Shown piece by piece: positions 46,491 to 57,288 of a DNA stretch of 64,000 nucleotides. The position numbers and the translations under genes are program-made. The notes under the pieces are model-generated. The model saw nothing but the letters and a program-made list of their open reading frames with translations. It did no database searches and was not told the DNA's origin. Each line of letters starts with the position of its first letter. Within the stretch, counting starts at the first letter, position 1. The stretch spans positions 124,001 to 188,000 of the forward strand of contig JAOANU010000004.1 in the NCBI GenBank assembly GCA_034387635.1, written 5' to 3'. This DNA is from Rhodosporidiobolus odoratus. Lineage: Eukaryota > Basidiomycota > Microbotryomycetes > Sporidiobolales > Sporidiobolaceae.

Positions 46491-49400
46491 CTATGCAGAA
46501 AAGGAAAACGGCGGGCTAAGCCAAGACTCGTAGTCCACAGACAGGTTCGGGTTGCCGGTGATCTTGAGTGCGCTATCAGGAGGAAACATGATCAGCACAG
46601 GCCAAGAGCGACGAATTCACGGGGAAAGGAAACGGAACGAGAAACGCAAGAAAACGCACCGAACTAGAACACGGTAGTTGGTACCGGTCTTAGCAGTCGC
46701 TTTAGCGCCGCTCGGAGTGATGTACGTCCCGTTGACAGGGATCTCGTAGTCGGAAACGCCGTACGGGTCGAAGTTGAGAAGGTAGTCACGAGCGGGGGCT
46801 TCGGACGGAGAATAGATGCGGCCGTACACCGGAACGTCGGAGTAGAGGGTCGGAGTCGCCCGCTCGACGAGGTGGGACATGGAGCGCTTGACAAAACGTG
46901 CGGCGGGGTTGGTAACGGCTTTGACGGTAGCGGTAAAGTCGATGTTGGCGTCGACGAGGTCCATGTTCAGGCGACGGGTTCCCGCTACACATGGGCCAAT
47001 TGATCAGCCCAAGGGTTACGTACAAGAGGGTGTAGAGGGGGCAAGAGAGCGTACCTGCGAGGCGGAAGTACGCTGTAGGCGGATCGGCGAAAGTGTAGGT
47101 GGAAGGACCCGTCTGAATGTCCTGACCCTTCGCGAGGAAAGGCAAGAAGGCTCCAAGCGCGACGTCGGTAGTGTCAAGCACTGGAGGTCCTCAATGTAAG
47201 TTAGTTCGCAGTTGCTGTGCAGGGAACGAGGGGGCGGGGGGGAAGGACGCACCAGGCATATCATACATGCGAGCCGCCAACCCGAAGAAGGGGACTATGG
47301 TGGAGAAGGGCGTAAGCGAGATGTACGAAAGCAAGGGTCTCGACAGCACGATGCTCACTCGTGAATTCCTGTACCCTCTTCCGTCCAGAGCCTTGCCCAC
47401 TTGCAGTGACCTGAATCCAGCCGGAGTAGATGGGGAACTTGGCACGGTTCGCGGGAGTGAGGTTTGGAGGTGTGATAGTGACCTTGACGTCGGCAGATGA
47501 TCCGGCAGGGATCGTAACGCTTCTGGTGCCAAATGCGACACGAATGACGTTAGTATTGATGGGCTCGGGTGAGGTAGAGGGGATCACGTCGACGGGTGCG
47601 CCCTGTGTAAGTCACGAAGAGGCGGTCAGCGAGCTTTAAAGGTACGTGAGAGAGAGGATACGCACGTTCGGGTAGGCAACGATGCCGAGCGCGTTCGTCC
47701 AGCTGAACTGGTACAGAACAGGGAAGGTGTTGCGGTTGGTTATGGTGACCGTCTGAACGTTGTTGAGATACTGCGTATCGTTCAGAAGAAGTTGAGAGGG
47801 GCTGAAGTCGGTGCGGGCGGCCAGGGCACGGTTGACATTGATCACGCCTGAAGGAGAACACGAGATTAGGAAGGCCAGAGCATACGGCAATGGGCGGACG
47901 CACCGGATCCTTGCGAGATGACTGGCTCGAGCGAAGCCCCTCCAACATCCACAGTTGCTAGCGTGTTGGTGGTCATGAAGAGGGCCTTGACCTGAGCTGG
48001 TGTGAGGTTGTCCGCCTTGCGAGCACTAAGAATCAAAGCGACAGCACCGGCTAAAGGCGACCGCAGTGTCAGCGCAATAGGCCATTTTATACGCGAGCTA
48101 CTTACCGTGATACGGCGTGGCCATGCTGCTGCCACGCATGAGAGCCACGCCTCCGGGAACAGTCGAAAGGATATTGGTGCCGGGCGTGACAAGCGTAGGG
48201 TACATGTAGAGCTCGTTGGTGGGTCCGAAATTCGAGTAGTAGCTGTTCGAAAGAATACGTTTGGCGTTAGCGCAGGCAGTATGAGCCATCGAGGAGTGAC
48301 TGACGAGACGGTCCCGCCGCTGACGGTATCGGGAATGTAGGGCACGAGCGGCGTGAAAGGGAACGAAATCTTGATGTCCGGTTGACTAGAAGAGTATCCG
48401 AGAAGCTGTGATTCGGATGTCAGCAGCAGGAAGCGGCCGCAAAAGCGAGGAAACTACCGTACCTTCAGACCGTCCTCATACCTCAGACTTGCGACACCGC
48501 TGAGGCCGGTGTTCCCCGTGTTGAGCTGGGGAATGGCGAGAGAGCCGGCGCTGTTGTAGACGAGCACGATCTTGCTGGTGGCGGCAAGACGCGGCAAAAG
48601 AGAACGTGAGTGAATCGACGGAACAGAGTGATGCTTGGGCTGAAGCCACCTCAGACAAGGAACGCATTGAAACCCTGACGTACCCGCCAGCAGCAGCTAT
48701 GTTGGCCAGCTTGACGTTGAAGTCGCAAGTGCCCCTCTGAACCACAACCACGCGGTTGGAGAGATCGGGTGTCGATGCCGGAAGCTTCGTGCAAGCATCG
48801 TTCTTGACCGAAGTATTTGGCGAAGTGAAGTAGAGGCCGTAAGATCCGGTTAGGTTGCTGAGCGGAGTGGGCGAAGTGTACGGGAGAGGGCCGCGACCCG
48901 AGAGGGTAGCGTTGTAGGCCGGGTAGTAGATCGGGTCGCTACGCACTCGGTGTCAGTGACCGCGACCCAGGAAAAGCGTGCAGTGGACATAGGGGCTTAC
49001 ACGGCACCGACGACCGTTCCTTGCATGGTAGCAGCCGGAGTGTCGGTGAAGAAAAGACCTGCAAAACGGATCGAAGACATAAGAAACCGCTTGCTGATGC
49101 GAGAGCAGCCCAGCATACCTTCAGTCCTTTCGTTTCCGCCAGCAGCGATAACATGCACGTTCTGAGTACCGAGGTATTCGGCCAAGATCTGACTCGGGGT
49201 GACGTCGAGCCATCCGACACCGCCCGCAATCGACATTGAGATGACATCCGCGCCGTCCTTGTAGGCCCGCATGATGCCAGCGACGAGGATGTCCTCGCCA
49301 ACGGAGCCAGAGCAACCGAGTACGCGGTAGTGCCCGAGAGTCGCTGCCGGGGCGACGCCTGAGAAACCTAGCTCGTTCGCCAGTGCGCCGATAATGCCCG

Positions 49401-50323
49401 TGACGTGCGTACCATGCGTTGCACAGGAAGAGTAAGGGTCGTTGCTTGCGACGGGTTCGTTGTAGCCATCGTAGGCATCGTCGACAAAGGCATAACCGAA
49501 CGAAATGTGGCAGCCTTCGCCGAAGCACCCGCCGAGGAGAGGGTTTGTGTAGTCGACACCGTTGTCGAGCACAGCAACCTGCGAGTTTGCAGTGTCAGCA
49601 GGAGCAGAGGCTGACGAGATCAAGCGCAAGACAACTCGCCTTGACTCCTTCGCCCAGGTAACCAGAGTCGTGCAGCGGAGCGACGCCGGTTTGTACATGT
49701 GGATAGTAGGTTTCACCCTCATAAGCGGATGCAGAAGGGATTGCCGAAGACGAGAGCAGGGTGGTGAAGTTGCCGGAAGAGACGTAGGGAGAAGCGTCGG
49801 CAACGGAAGGGTTCGTCGGTCTGCTCATGAGCTGGACCGGCCAGATGTTCTGCACGCAAATGTGTGAGCAGCCTGACTGCATTGGTATTGTGCAGCACCC
49901 ACCTTGACGCCGTCGATCTTGGCCAGCTGTTCCATCGTGGTTCCCTCCTTCACCTTGATACTCGCGCCATGAAACACTTCCGGAAGATCCTGGAAGCGCT
50001 GGCGGACATTGTACGTTATACCGCTGCTCCTGACGGCGGCCAGGGTACGGTCAAGGATCTGTGGTAGAAAGCTGATAAGCGCGCCAAGACCAAGCGAAGT
50101 GGGTTGATGTTGAACGAAAAGTAAGAAAGCTGCTCACGGCGAAGGGAGTGAGGCCGCGCTTGCTCAGAGTAGATCGGGACGCGTCGACCTCGATGATATA
50201 GCTGTTGGGAACGAAGTGCTGGCTGTCGAGGCGGTTCGAGCCCGACGAATGCTTGAAAGCAGACGCGCTGTTTGCAATGAGGAGCACGACCGAAAGGACC
50301 GCTGTAAGGCTCAGGGGAGCCAT
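46491..50323 (-). CDS. Secreted subtilisin-like serine protease (S8, PA-domain containing)
   Basis: The start ATG 50323 encodes a signal peptide (MAPLSLTAVLSVVLLIANSA). A propeptide follows with NSYIIEVDASRSTLSKRG and RFQDLPEVFHGASIKV (inhibitor I9-like). The catalytic domain has Asp in VAVLDNGVDYTNP, His in ATHGTHVTGIIGAL, and NVHVIAAGGNERTEG. Ser is in ALMRGSSMATPYHAGAV. A PA insert sits between His and Ser (RVVVVQRGTCDFNVKLANIA). A C-terminal Fn3-like region (TVTITNRNTFPVLYQFSW, ADVKVTITPPNLTPANRA) ends NLSVDYESWLSPPFSFSA at TAG 46491. About a dozen introns; one of them, 49579-49639, has a GC donor. Order and size (about 900 residues) match fungal large secreted subtilases. The triad is intact, so an active extracellular peptidase is expected. 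Confidence 0.93.
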
Positions 50324-51388
50324 GGTAAGGTGTCAATTGGTGAAGAAAAGAGTGTATAGGGTCAGTGGTGCATCAGCAGGAGCAAGAGAAGGGACGGAAG
50401 GAAACACGGAGGGAGAAGAACCTCAGCGTGCTCGAGGCACTACTTCCGATTTGTCCGATCGCGTGGTTGCCGTTGTCTTTCATTTCTCGACAGATTCCTG
50501 CGCAGCGGCGCCTCCTTGCCGGTACATCGTCGATACGATGCGTGCTGTTTGTTATCTCGTCTCCCGATCCACTCTGCTGATAGAGCAGAACAAGCATGCG
50601 ATGGGGAGATCTTGAAGAAAGCCTTTTGTTCTGGCTTATTCTCGGAGATGCAAGTGCTTGAGCAGCCTCTGCGCTGCAGGGCCTCCCCAAGCTGCCAACC
50701 TTTTGTTCCGCAATGCCTGAGTACTGAGTGGCAGCGGTTTACGAAGACTTTGCTTTTCTTGACCTTCTTAACCCTGCGAGAAAAGTTGGTGCATTACTGC
50801 TCCTGGTCTGTAGCCTGTTCACATTAAGGTCAGCCCAGGCGAGCGCCGTCTTCGAGTGCACGGGGATTTTCCGTCGCGGCCAAGGGTGGCACTGGAGATG
50901 CGAGTCGATGTTTTCACCTGACGTTTTCTCCTGATATTTGCTATTTCGAGATCTCATAATCCAAGCTACATACTACCGAACACCTCCTTCTAAACCTCCT
51001 ACCAAATTGAGTCTTGCGTCCGGCTTATGCCGGCGTTCAGCTCTCGCTCAGCTGCGTTGGTCCCTTTTCAATGCACAACATGTGGTCCTTTTTCGAAGTA
51101 AGCTGCCGTGCTGGTGACAAGCGCCAGGCATGGCTTTCGACAACAAGAGTCTTCCGATGAAGGGGTACAGGCGGGGCCTGCGAGCCGACCACCGTCTATC
51201 ATGCTCCGGGGTACGCATTTCTTGCAGCGGATGTCCTTCTGTACCTATACAAAGCACGCCTACAGCTGCTCACCTCGGGATACAAGCTACCCAAGAAGAA
51301 GATACATTCAGAGGCGATAACGAGAGGCGAGAGATCAGGACAGCGCCGTCACGGAAAGAGGGAAATCTGCGGACGGTGAGTGAAAGGC
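50324..51388. other. Intergenic region upstream of the subtilase
   Basis: 1,065 nt between the subtilase start and the esterase stop. It should contain the subtilase promoter. No long frame with protein-like composition, no repeat and no TATA box were found. Confidence 0.45.
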
Positions 51389-52543
51389 TCAGGCTGCCTT
51401 GCTAACGATAAAGTCGGCGGCCTGCGATCCGAGCTCGGTGACGTAGCCGAGGTGCGTGGCAAGGGAGTTGCCGCCTGTCGCGCGGCAAGAGTCGAGAATG
51501 AGGAATCCAGGGGAGACGAGGGGAAAGGTTAACCTAGAAAGCTTTCCTTCAGGGCAAAAGGAGGGAGAAGGAGGACGCACTAGCGCAAAACGTGTCGCCA
51601 TTGTCGCAGAAGCTCTGCACCTTACCGCTGATGGCATCGAGGGCGCTGGTGTCTTTCCTCGGGAAAACACCGTTCCTGGCTGTGTTCGAGCCGACATTGA
51701 ATTGCTTGCCGGGCACGAAGGAAGGGTCGCCCATCTATGAGCACACACGAAGTACCGCCAGATGAGCTCAAGGCGGGAAGAGGAGAGCCGGAGGACGAAA
51801 CGCACGAGGATGACGGCTGCGATTTGTTGAGTAGCTGCAGACGACAGGGCTTTGACGTTCCTAGCGCTGCCGCTGATGCCAGTGGCGCCGCCGCTGATAG
51901 TATCAGCAGAGACTTGAGCGCCCTGCAGGTGAAGACTGGTCAGGTCAAAAGAGGAGAGCCTGGGAATAAGTAGCAGGAAGAAAGATAGGCGTACTTGTGA
52001 GTAACCCATCAGGACTACCGGAGTACCAGGGCACTTGGCAACGAATGCGTTGAGCTTTGAGGTCATGTCGGAAACGCCTTGAGCTTCAGAGCTGGCATAG
52101 TTGCCGAGGCTCGCAGGGTAGTTGACGGCTTCCTGCGGGAGAAAAGAGGAGGAAGAACGCGAGGACAACGAGCAGTGTCAGTCGAGAGGCAGTCAGTCGA
52201 GGAGTCAGTCAGAAAGAGAGGATCGTTTACGCTATCGGCACCTTTAACCTGGCCTTGCACGTCCTTGGCGACCGCACCAATGATACCTGAGATTTTTCCG
52301 TATACAAAAGACCGTCAGCGAGCAAGCCCACCCCGTAGGTGTCTGACTATAGGTCGCTCAAGAGCAATTACCTTGTCCCGGCGCCTCTGTAGACGCCCTA
52401 GCAACGATCATATGGAGCGTCGGACACCCCGCCCTCCTGCTCAGACCGGAAGCTTCGCTCCTGGCGAAGAGTCCTCGAGCTGAAGCGAGAGTGGCGACCT
52501 CGGAAATGGCAAGAATCAAGGTGAAGACAATGGAGGGAAACAT
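51389..52543 (-). CDS. Secreted cutinase-family (CE5) serine esterase
   Basis: The start ATG 52543 gives a signal peptide (MFPSIVFTLILAISEVATLA). The mature N-terminus reads AGCPTLHMIVARASTEAPGQ then, after an intron, GIIGAVAKDVQGQVKGADS. This is the ARxTxEPG.GxxG opening of the cutinase/acetylxylan esterase fold. EAVNYPASLGNYASSE follows. The nucleophile elbow GYSQG is split by an intron (VVLMGYSQ | GAQVSADTI). The Asp lies between two Cys in the family motif SFCDNGDTFC. The His is in NSLATHLGYVTELG, and the stop is TGA 51389. Six or so short introns. The complete Ser-Asp-His triad and paired Cys indicate an active secreted esterase. Substrate (cutin, acetyl-xylan or lipid ester) is not decided by sequence. 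Confidence 0.92.
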
Positions 52544-53250
52544 GACCGGAACAGCAAGGCTTGTTTGAGGCGAAGGATATAGGCAAGGAACGAGGCGAGC
52601 ACGACCAGCGCACGAAGGACTGGGAAAACTCGCTGCTTCAGCCACATTGACCAGAGAGAGGCAGCTGATGTGTACGTACCAGAAAGCTGGGCACCTTTGG
52701 AAGGCAGGAAGTGAAGAAAAGAAGAAGGAAAGAAGCGTTGTGAAGAAGGAAAAGGTCGACCGACGGCAGTAGGGGGCTTGACAACGCTCGCCAGAACGTC
52801 CGTCAGGAGTGCCGTGGTAAGTGTAGCTTGTCGACCCCTGAGTGAGAGCGGAGAAGCGGTCGAGGTGGGAAAGCGAGAGACGGTCGGAAGGACGGACAGA
52901 TGATTGCGAGGACTCCTTCCGGTCTTTTGGCGCAGTGCGCCGGTGTTCCCCGCCCATCTTCCTGTGTACAAAGCAGACGCTTGATGGCTCTGTACACGTC
53001 GTTGGTGCCGCGTATGTCAGCGAGAAATTAGCCTCTGTCCTCCTTCTTGACCTTCTCAGTTGACCAGGAAACGGCCGCACACGACGGCAACACGAGAAAG
53101 ACGAAAGCGAGTACGGTTCTGAGGTGAGAAGATAGAGATAGTGACCGCATTGCAACAAAGAGGAGAAGAAGAAGGGGAAGTATACATTAAAAACATGGGT
53201 TCCCAGCGACATCCTTCTCGCTGCTCCGCGAGTCCTCCTCTTGTTACTCT
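52544..53250. other. Region between the esterase start and the coiled-coil gene
   Basis: 707 nt. It should hold the esterase promoter. A minus-strand frame stays open from 53254 down past the esterase start to 52358 without a recognisable domain; the first part of it may be the true 3' exon of the upstream gene. Confidence 0.4.
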
Positions 53251-54591
53251 TCACTGGCTCCTCACCTTCGCTCTCCTCCTCCTCGGACGAGACGTCCTGC
53301 TCCTTGCTCGTGCTCTCCGATCCGCTTGGGCTCGTTGGCGTCCTAGGACGTTTCGACGGCTTGACGCCCCACCGAAGCGATCCAAGTCCGGACGATTCGC
53401 GGGCGGAGCGGCAAGGCGACGCTTGAATGGCGGGGGTAGAGATACGCGCCGTATCAGAGACGAGAGTGGAGGTTGAAGTTGAGGCGGAATAGTACGGCGA
53501 GGAGATTCGACTTTAACAAGTTTGCGCACGGCGGCTTCGCCGACAAGCTGCTCGCTCGGCATCGTGAGGCAAGGCTTCAGGTCTTGCGTGGTGGCGCCGT
53601 CGTCGTCACACGAGTCGAGAACGCGAGGAGGACGCGCCGTACCATCCTTTGACTTGTTGTCCTTGATGTCGTGCGGACACGAACCAGCCTTCTTTTCCTC
53701 CTCCTTCTTCACCTTCCTCCTCGCCGCACTTCTAGAATCCGCTCTCTCCTTCTCGACGAACGACGTATCTGCGTTCGCCCTCTTCTCCTCTTCCTTCGCA
53801 AGCAGCGCCTCAAGCTCCGCAATTTTCCCAGCCTTCAAGCGGCTCTTCGCCCTAACGTCCGTCAAGACCTCCTGAGAATCCGCAAGCTCAAACTCCTTCT
53901 CCGCCAGCATAGACTGCAAATCCTCAACCTGAGTCGAGAGTTCCGCCTCGACATCCTCCGCATCAGCGAGGAGGGAAGAGAGCTTCCCACGTTCTTCCTC
54001 GAGGCAGGCGATGTCGTCGTTCTTCGTGACGAGGTCGCCTCGGACCGTAGTGAGCTGGCGGTCGAGCTGGAAAATCTCATTGCAAAGGGCTTCGCGCAGC
54101 TCGCAGTCGTCTTCGTGGGTGGCGGAAAAAGGCGAGGGTGCCATGCTTTGAGCAAGATTCGACGCGGCAGCTGGGAGTATAGCATACAGTGAACGTCAGC
54201 CCCGACCCGTTTGGTATGTCCTGCCAGAAGCGAGCGGTGTTCATAGCGAGAACGCAAGAAACTTGCCGATGCCATTTGCGTTCCTGCTCATATTTCTTTC
54301 TCTCTCCCCTAACAAATACGCACCTCGAGAGCAAAGGGCAGCAGAGGAACACGCACCTGCTCCCAAACCGAGTGCTTATGAGTAGAGCAGGAGACGACGG
54401 TATGGAGAAGAACACCTTGGCAGGCTGCGCAGATGAAGGCAGGGTTCACAGGAGAGTGAGTCGAAGTAAAGAGACACACGGGTAGGGTGGTAGAAGGCAT
54501 CCTGGGAGACTGCAAGAAAGGCGAAGATGGACGAGAGAAACGAAGAAGGGACAAGGGACAAAGCGTCCACCTCGATTTCCCCGTTGGCCAT
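53251..54591 (-). CDS. Cys-rich N-terminus plus coiled-coil protein, unknown function (3' end uncertain)
   Basis: The start ATG 54591 (MANGEIE) is probably spliced to a short exon, whose fragments include FICAACQGVLLHTVVSCSTH. The CxxC and CxTH spacing looks like half of a RING/zinc-binding domain. A second intron (about 54165-54355, possibly with a small exon inside) leads to AASNLAQSMAPSPFSATHED and a coiled coil of about 110 residues (FQLDRQLTTVRGDLVTKNDD, LSSLLADAEDVEAELSTQVE, SRLKAGKIAELEALLAKEEE). A basic region and DLKPCLTMPSEQLVGEAAVR follow. The uninterrupted frame ends at 53251 in Arg-rich sequence. An alternative splice near 53440 gives PSKRPRTPTSPSGSESTSKE and then SSEEEESEGEEPVKSNKRR, which looks more protein-like and runs past 53251. 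Zinc finger plus coiled coil would suit an E3-ligase-like protein, but this is inference. Confidence 0.55.
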
Positions 54592-54752
54592 GTTGAAGGG
54601 TCACAAGGCAGATCAGATAGAATAGGATCATTCTGACGCGTCCAGTCAGAATCAGGCGCCTGATTTCGACTGAGCGATGTCCTGACAACAATGTCAACCC
54701 GACTTTTTCTCGCCACGACAGCTTGAAGAATTCCGATGCAGGCTTGAGCCAG

Positions 54753-57098
54753 CTAGACCACCAGCTGCATCTTCCTCTCCCTCTCCCTCTCCAGCTTCTC
54801 CGCCTTCTTTCGCCTCCTCTCCTCTCTCCTCCGCTCCTTACTCTCCCTCCTCACCTTCTCCTCCCTCTCCAACCTCCTCTCCGCCTTCCTCAGCGTCTCA
54901 GCCACACTAAGCCCACCCCCACCTCCACCACTCCCATCACCCAGAACTGACGCACCAAGCCGATCCACCGGACGCAAAGCATGTCGAAAGCGTTTCCTAG
55001 GTGGCGAGGCGCCGGAAGCCGAGGATGGCGGGTGAGAGAAAATGGGACCTAGGTGGAGTTTTTGAGTAGAGGTCAGGGACGCGAGGTCGAACTCAGCGGG
55101 AGGTTGCTCGGGGGGCGGAGGGGGACCTGGAGGAGGTAAGGTCGGTGGAGGTAAGGTCGGTGGAGGAGAAGACTCTGCGGTCGCAACTGGCGAGGTCTCT
55201 GGCGCTGCTGAGTCTGTCGGACGGGGTGAGCGCTTCTGAACTGGTTGAGACGGCGGAGGCGAAGCGAGAACGACAGGCGAAACAGCGATGGGCCAAGAAA
55301 GCTGAGAGGCGGGTTGGCGAATTGGGAAGGTCCCCTCTGCTTCTTTCCGCCGCTTGCGCTTTTTGGGCTTCATTGGCGATGATGACGGAGGGGGCGTCGG
55401 TAGCGGCGTCTTTGAGCGACTCTTCTGAACGGAACTAAACGGCGCTGCAATTGTCGGCGTAGGCGAGTCGGCGTACAGGGCAGAAGGAGGCGGTGAGGAA
55501 GGCGTCGGAAGGGGTGGAACGGCGCGAGGCTGGTCGGGGGGAGGTAGAGCGGAGCGAGAAGGGCTGAAGCTGGTGAGGAGATCGAGCATATGCGCAGCGA
55601 AGATGTCTGCGTCGCCAATGACTGCGAGCGGGCGGATAGGAGGAAGACGCGGGTCAGCCGTTGCCCATCACAGGGAAGTCAAGGTCGTTCACTCACAGCA
55701 GTAGTCGAAGACGCCCTCCCACTCCCTGCCGACAGGCTCCTTGTTGACCATCACTCGCAATCCCCCTGCATCCCTGACCCGCTTGGCTAAATCCCGTACA
55801 ATACCCCTGAAGCCAGGGATCTTTAGAGTGGTTCCGGCTACAAGAAGAAAGTCCGGGGGAGCAGCGGCCGAGGTGAGGTCGGCATGCAGTATGTTAGAGA
55901 TGCCGAGGGATAAGGAGAAGGAGGAGGTGCTCGGGTCGTCGTAGAGCAGAACGGCGGGCCGGAGGAAAGACAAGCCAGAGGTCGCCGTTGTACGCTTCGA
56001 AGCGCGCTTACGAGTAGCAGCTGCAGTCACGAGAAGGTAAGCTCAGCGTAACGAAAGATCGCGCCGGAGAAAAGCAGGCGCACCTCGCTCCTCACATCGC
56101 GGGCAATCCACCGCCTCGCCCTGCCTAAACGCTCTCGAATGCCTCCCTGTCCACTTCTCCCGCCAATCACAGACTGAGCAGACCACCTCGGTCAAGGTGC
56201 CATGAAGCGGGACGACCCTTCCCTTCTTCCCCGCCAGCAGCGTAGCTTGCGATGAGCTCGGTGGTGTTCCCGTAGATGCGAGCCTTCTCCGTTTCCTCAC
56301 GGGCTTCTTGACTCCCCGACTCGCCTCCCAATCCGATCCCGATTCGTCGCCATCCCGCCCAACAGTCTGTTCCTCGCTCGACATCCCCTGCGCCGCCAGC
56401 TTAACGCTCCTAAGCCCTGCGACCCCTTCCAACCCATCCACATTCTGAGTCCACACCCTTCCGAGGCGTTTACGGCGGTTGAGGTCTTGGCAAAGGGAGT
56501 GAAAGACGGTCGGAGCTTGCCCCTCACTTGCCTTTTCCTTCCCTTTCCCTTTCTTTTTCCCCATATCCTTCTTTCCCTCGTGCCCATTACTAGCCGCGCC
56601 CTGCCCAGCCTTCTTGATCGCCCTGGATCGATCATGCAAAGCGGCCATGAGCTTGAGATGTTCCGCCCTTGAGTCGGGACTGAGTAGGGAAGAATAGGAA
56701 AACAGGCGGCGAGTGGCTTGAGGGCCATGAGAAGGAATGGGTGGGAGAGTCGAATGCGGTGATACAGATGTCTGTGAGGCAGAGAAAGAGGGACAAGGGG
56801 AAGGATTTGGGATAGTCGAGGTTGATGGGGTGGGGGACCTCCCTTGTGAAGAGGAAGAGGCGTAGAGTCCGGCGTTGCCTCGGAAGTCCTGCATGCCCCG
56901 CACAGAGTCAAACGCACTTCAAGGAACATACTGAGACTGACTTACGGGTATCCCAGCCCCAGTAGAAACTCCAGCCCCAATCGCACAATGAACAGCAGAT
57001 GCCTCCGCCAGAGAAAGTCCGACGCCGGTGAGAGCTTCGAGAGTGTCATCCGGAGGCGTGGATAAGCCATCAGAGCCGTGTAGAGGAAGCACCAGCAT
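54753..57098 (-). CDS. Sirtuin NAD-dependent deacetylase, Hst3/Hst4 type
   Basis: Class I sirtuin; in other fungi Hst3/Hst4 remove H3K56 acetylation after S phase. The start ATG 57098 (MLVLPLHGSDGLSTPPDDTL) leads to the NAD-binding CAIGAGVSTGAGIP spliced to DFRGNAGLY. A Ser/Pro insert is followed by RLFSYSSLLSPDSRAEHLKL. Then come WTQNVDGLEGVAG, catalytic His in VVPLHGTLTEVVCSVC, the Zn ligands CSVC and CPRC, FLRPAVLLYDDPS, FLLVAGTTLKIPGFRGIVRD and VMVNKEPVGREWEGVFDY. The lengthened C-terminal tail (about 55600-54753) is Pro-rich, then a highly charged helix KAERRLEREEKVRRE, ending QLVV at TAG 54753. LYDDPS replaces the usual LYGE/FFGE. An in-frame ATG at 57269 exists but lies only 20 nt past the neighbour's stop. 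Confidence 0.9.
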
Positions 57099-57288
57099 CC
57101 GGGTGGCCGTCGACGGCAGACAGAGTGAGCGGGAAGAACGAGAGAGTCGACGCGACGACGACGCGTTCAATGTTTTTCTCGACAGATCAAGCAAGATACA
57201 AGAGGCAACGCAGTCTGAGCGACCTGAGAAACCAACAGTTATGCGAATGCAGGACTCCTGTCCGTCCATCTTGGTAGAACCCGGTCGT
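57099..57288 (-). promoter_or_regulatory. Compact sirtuin promoter with ACGCGT
   Basis: 190 nt between the Josephin stop and the sirtuin ATG. ACGCGT lies at 57161-57166, 63 nt upstream of the start, with a related ACGCGA a few bases away. Confidence 0.4.

Noticed and set aside
50225..50240. GGTTCGAGCCC resembling a tRNA T-loop
   Set aside because: It falls in the subtilase N-terminal coding exon. No matching acceptor stem or D-arm surrounds it.
52358..53254. 298-codon minus frame overlapping the esterase start
   Set aside because: It overlaps a confident secreted esterase gene in another frame and has no domain. Only its first part may be a real 3' exon of the coiled-coil gene.
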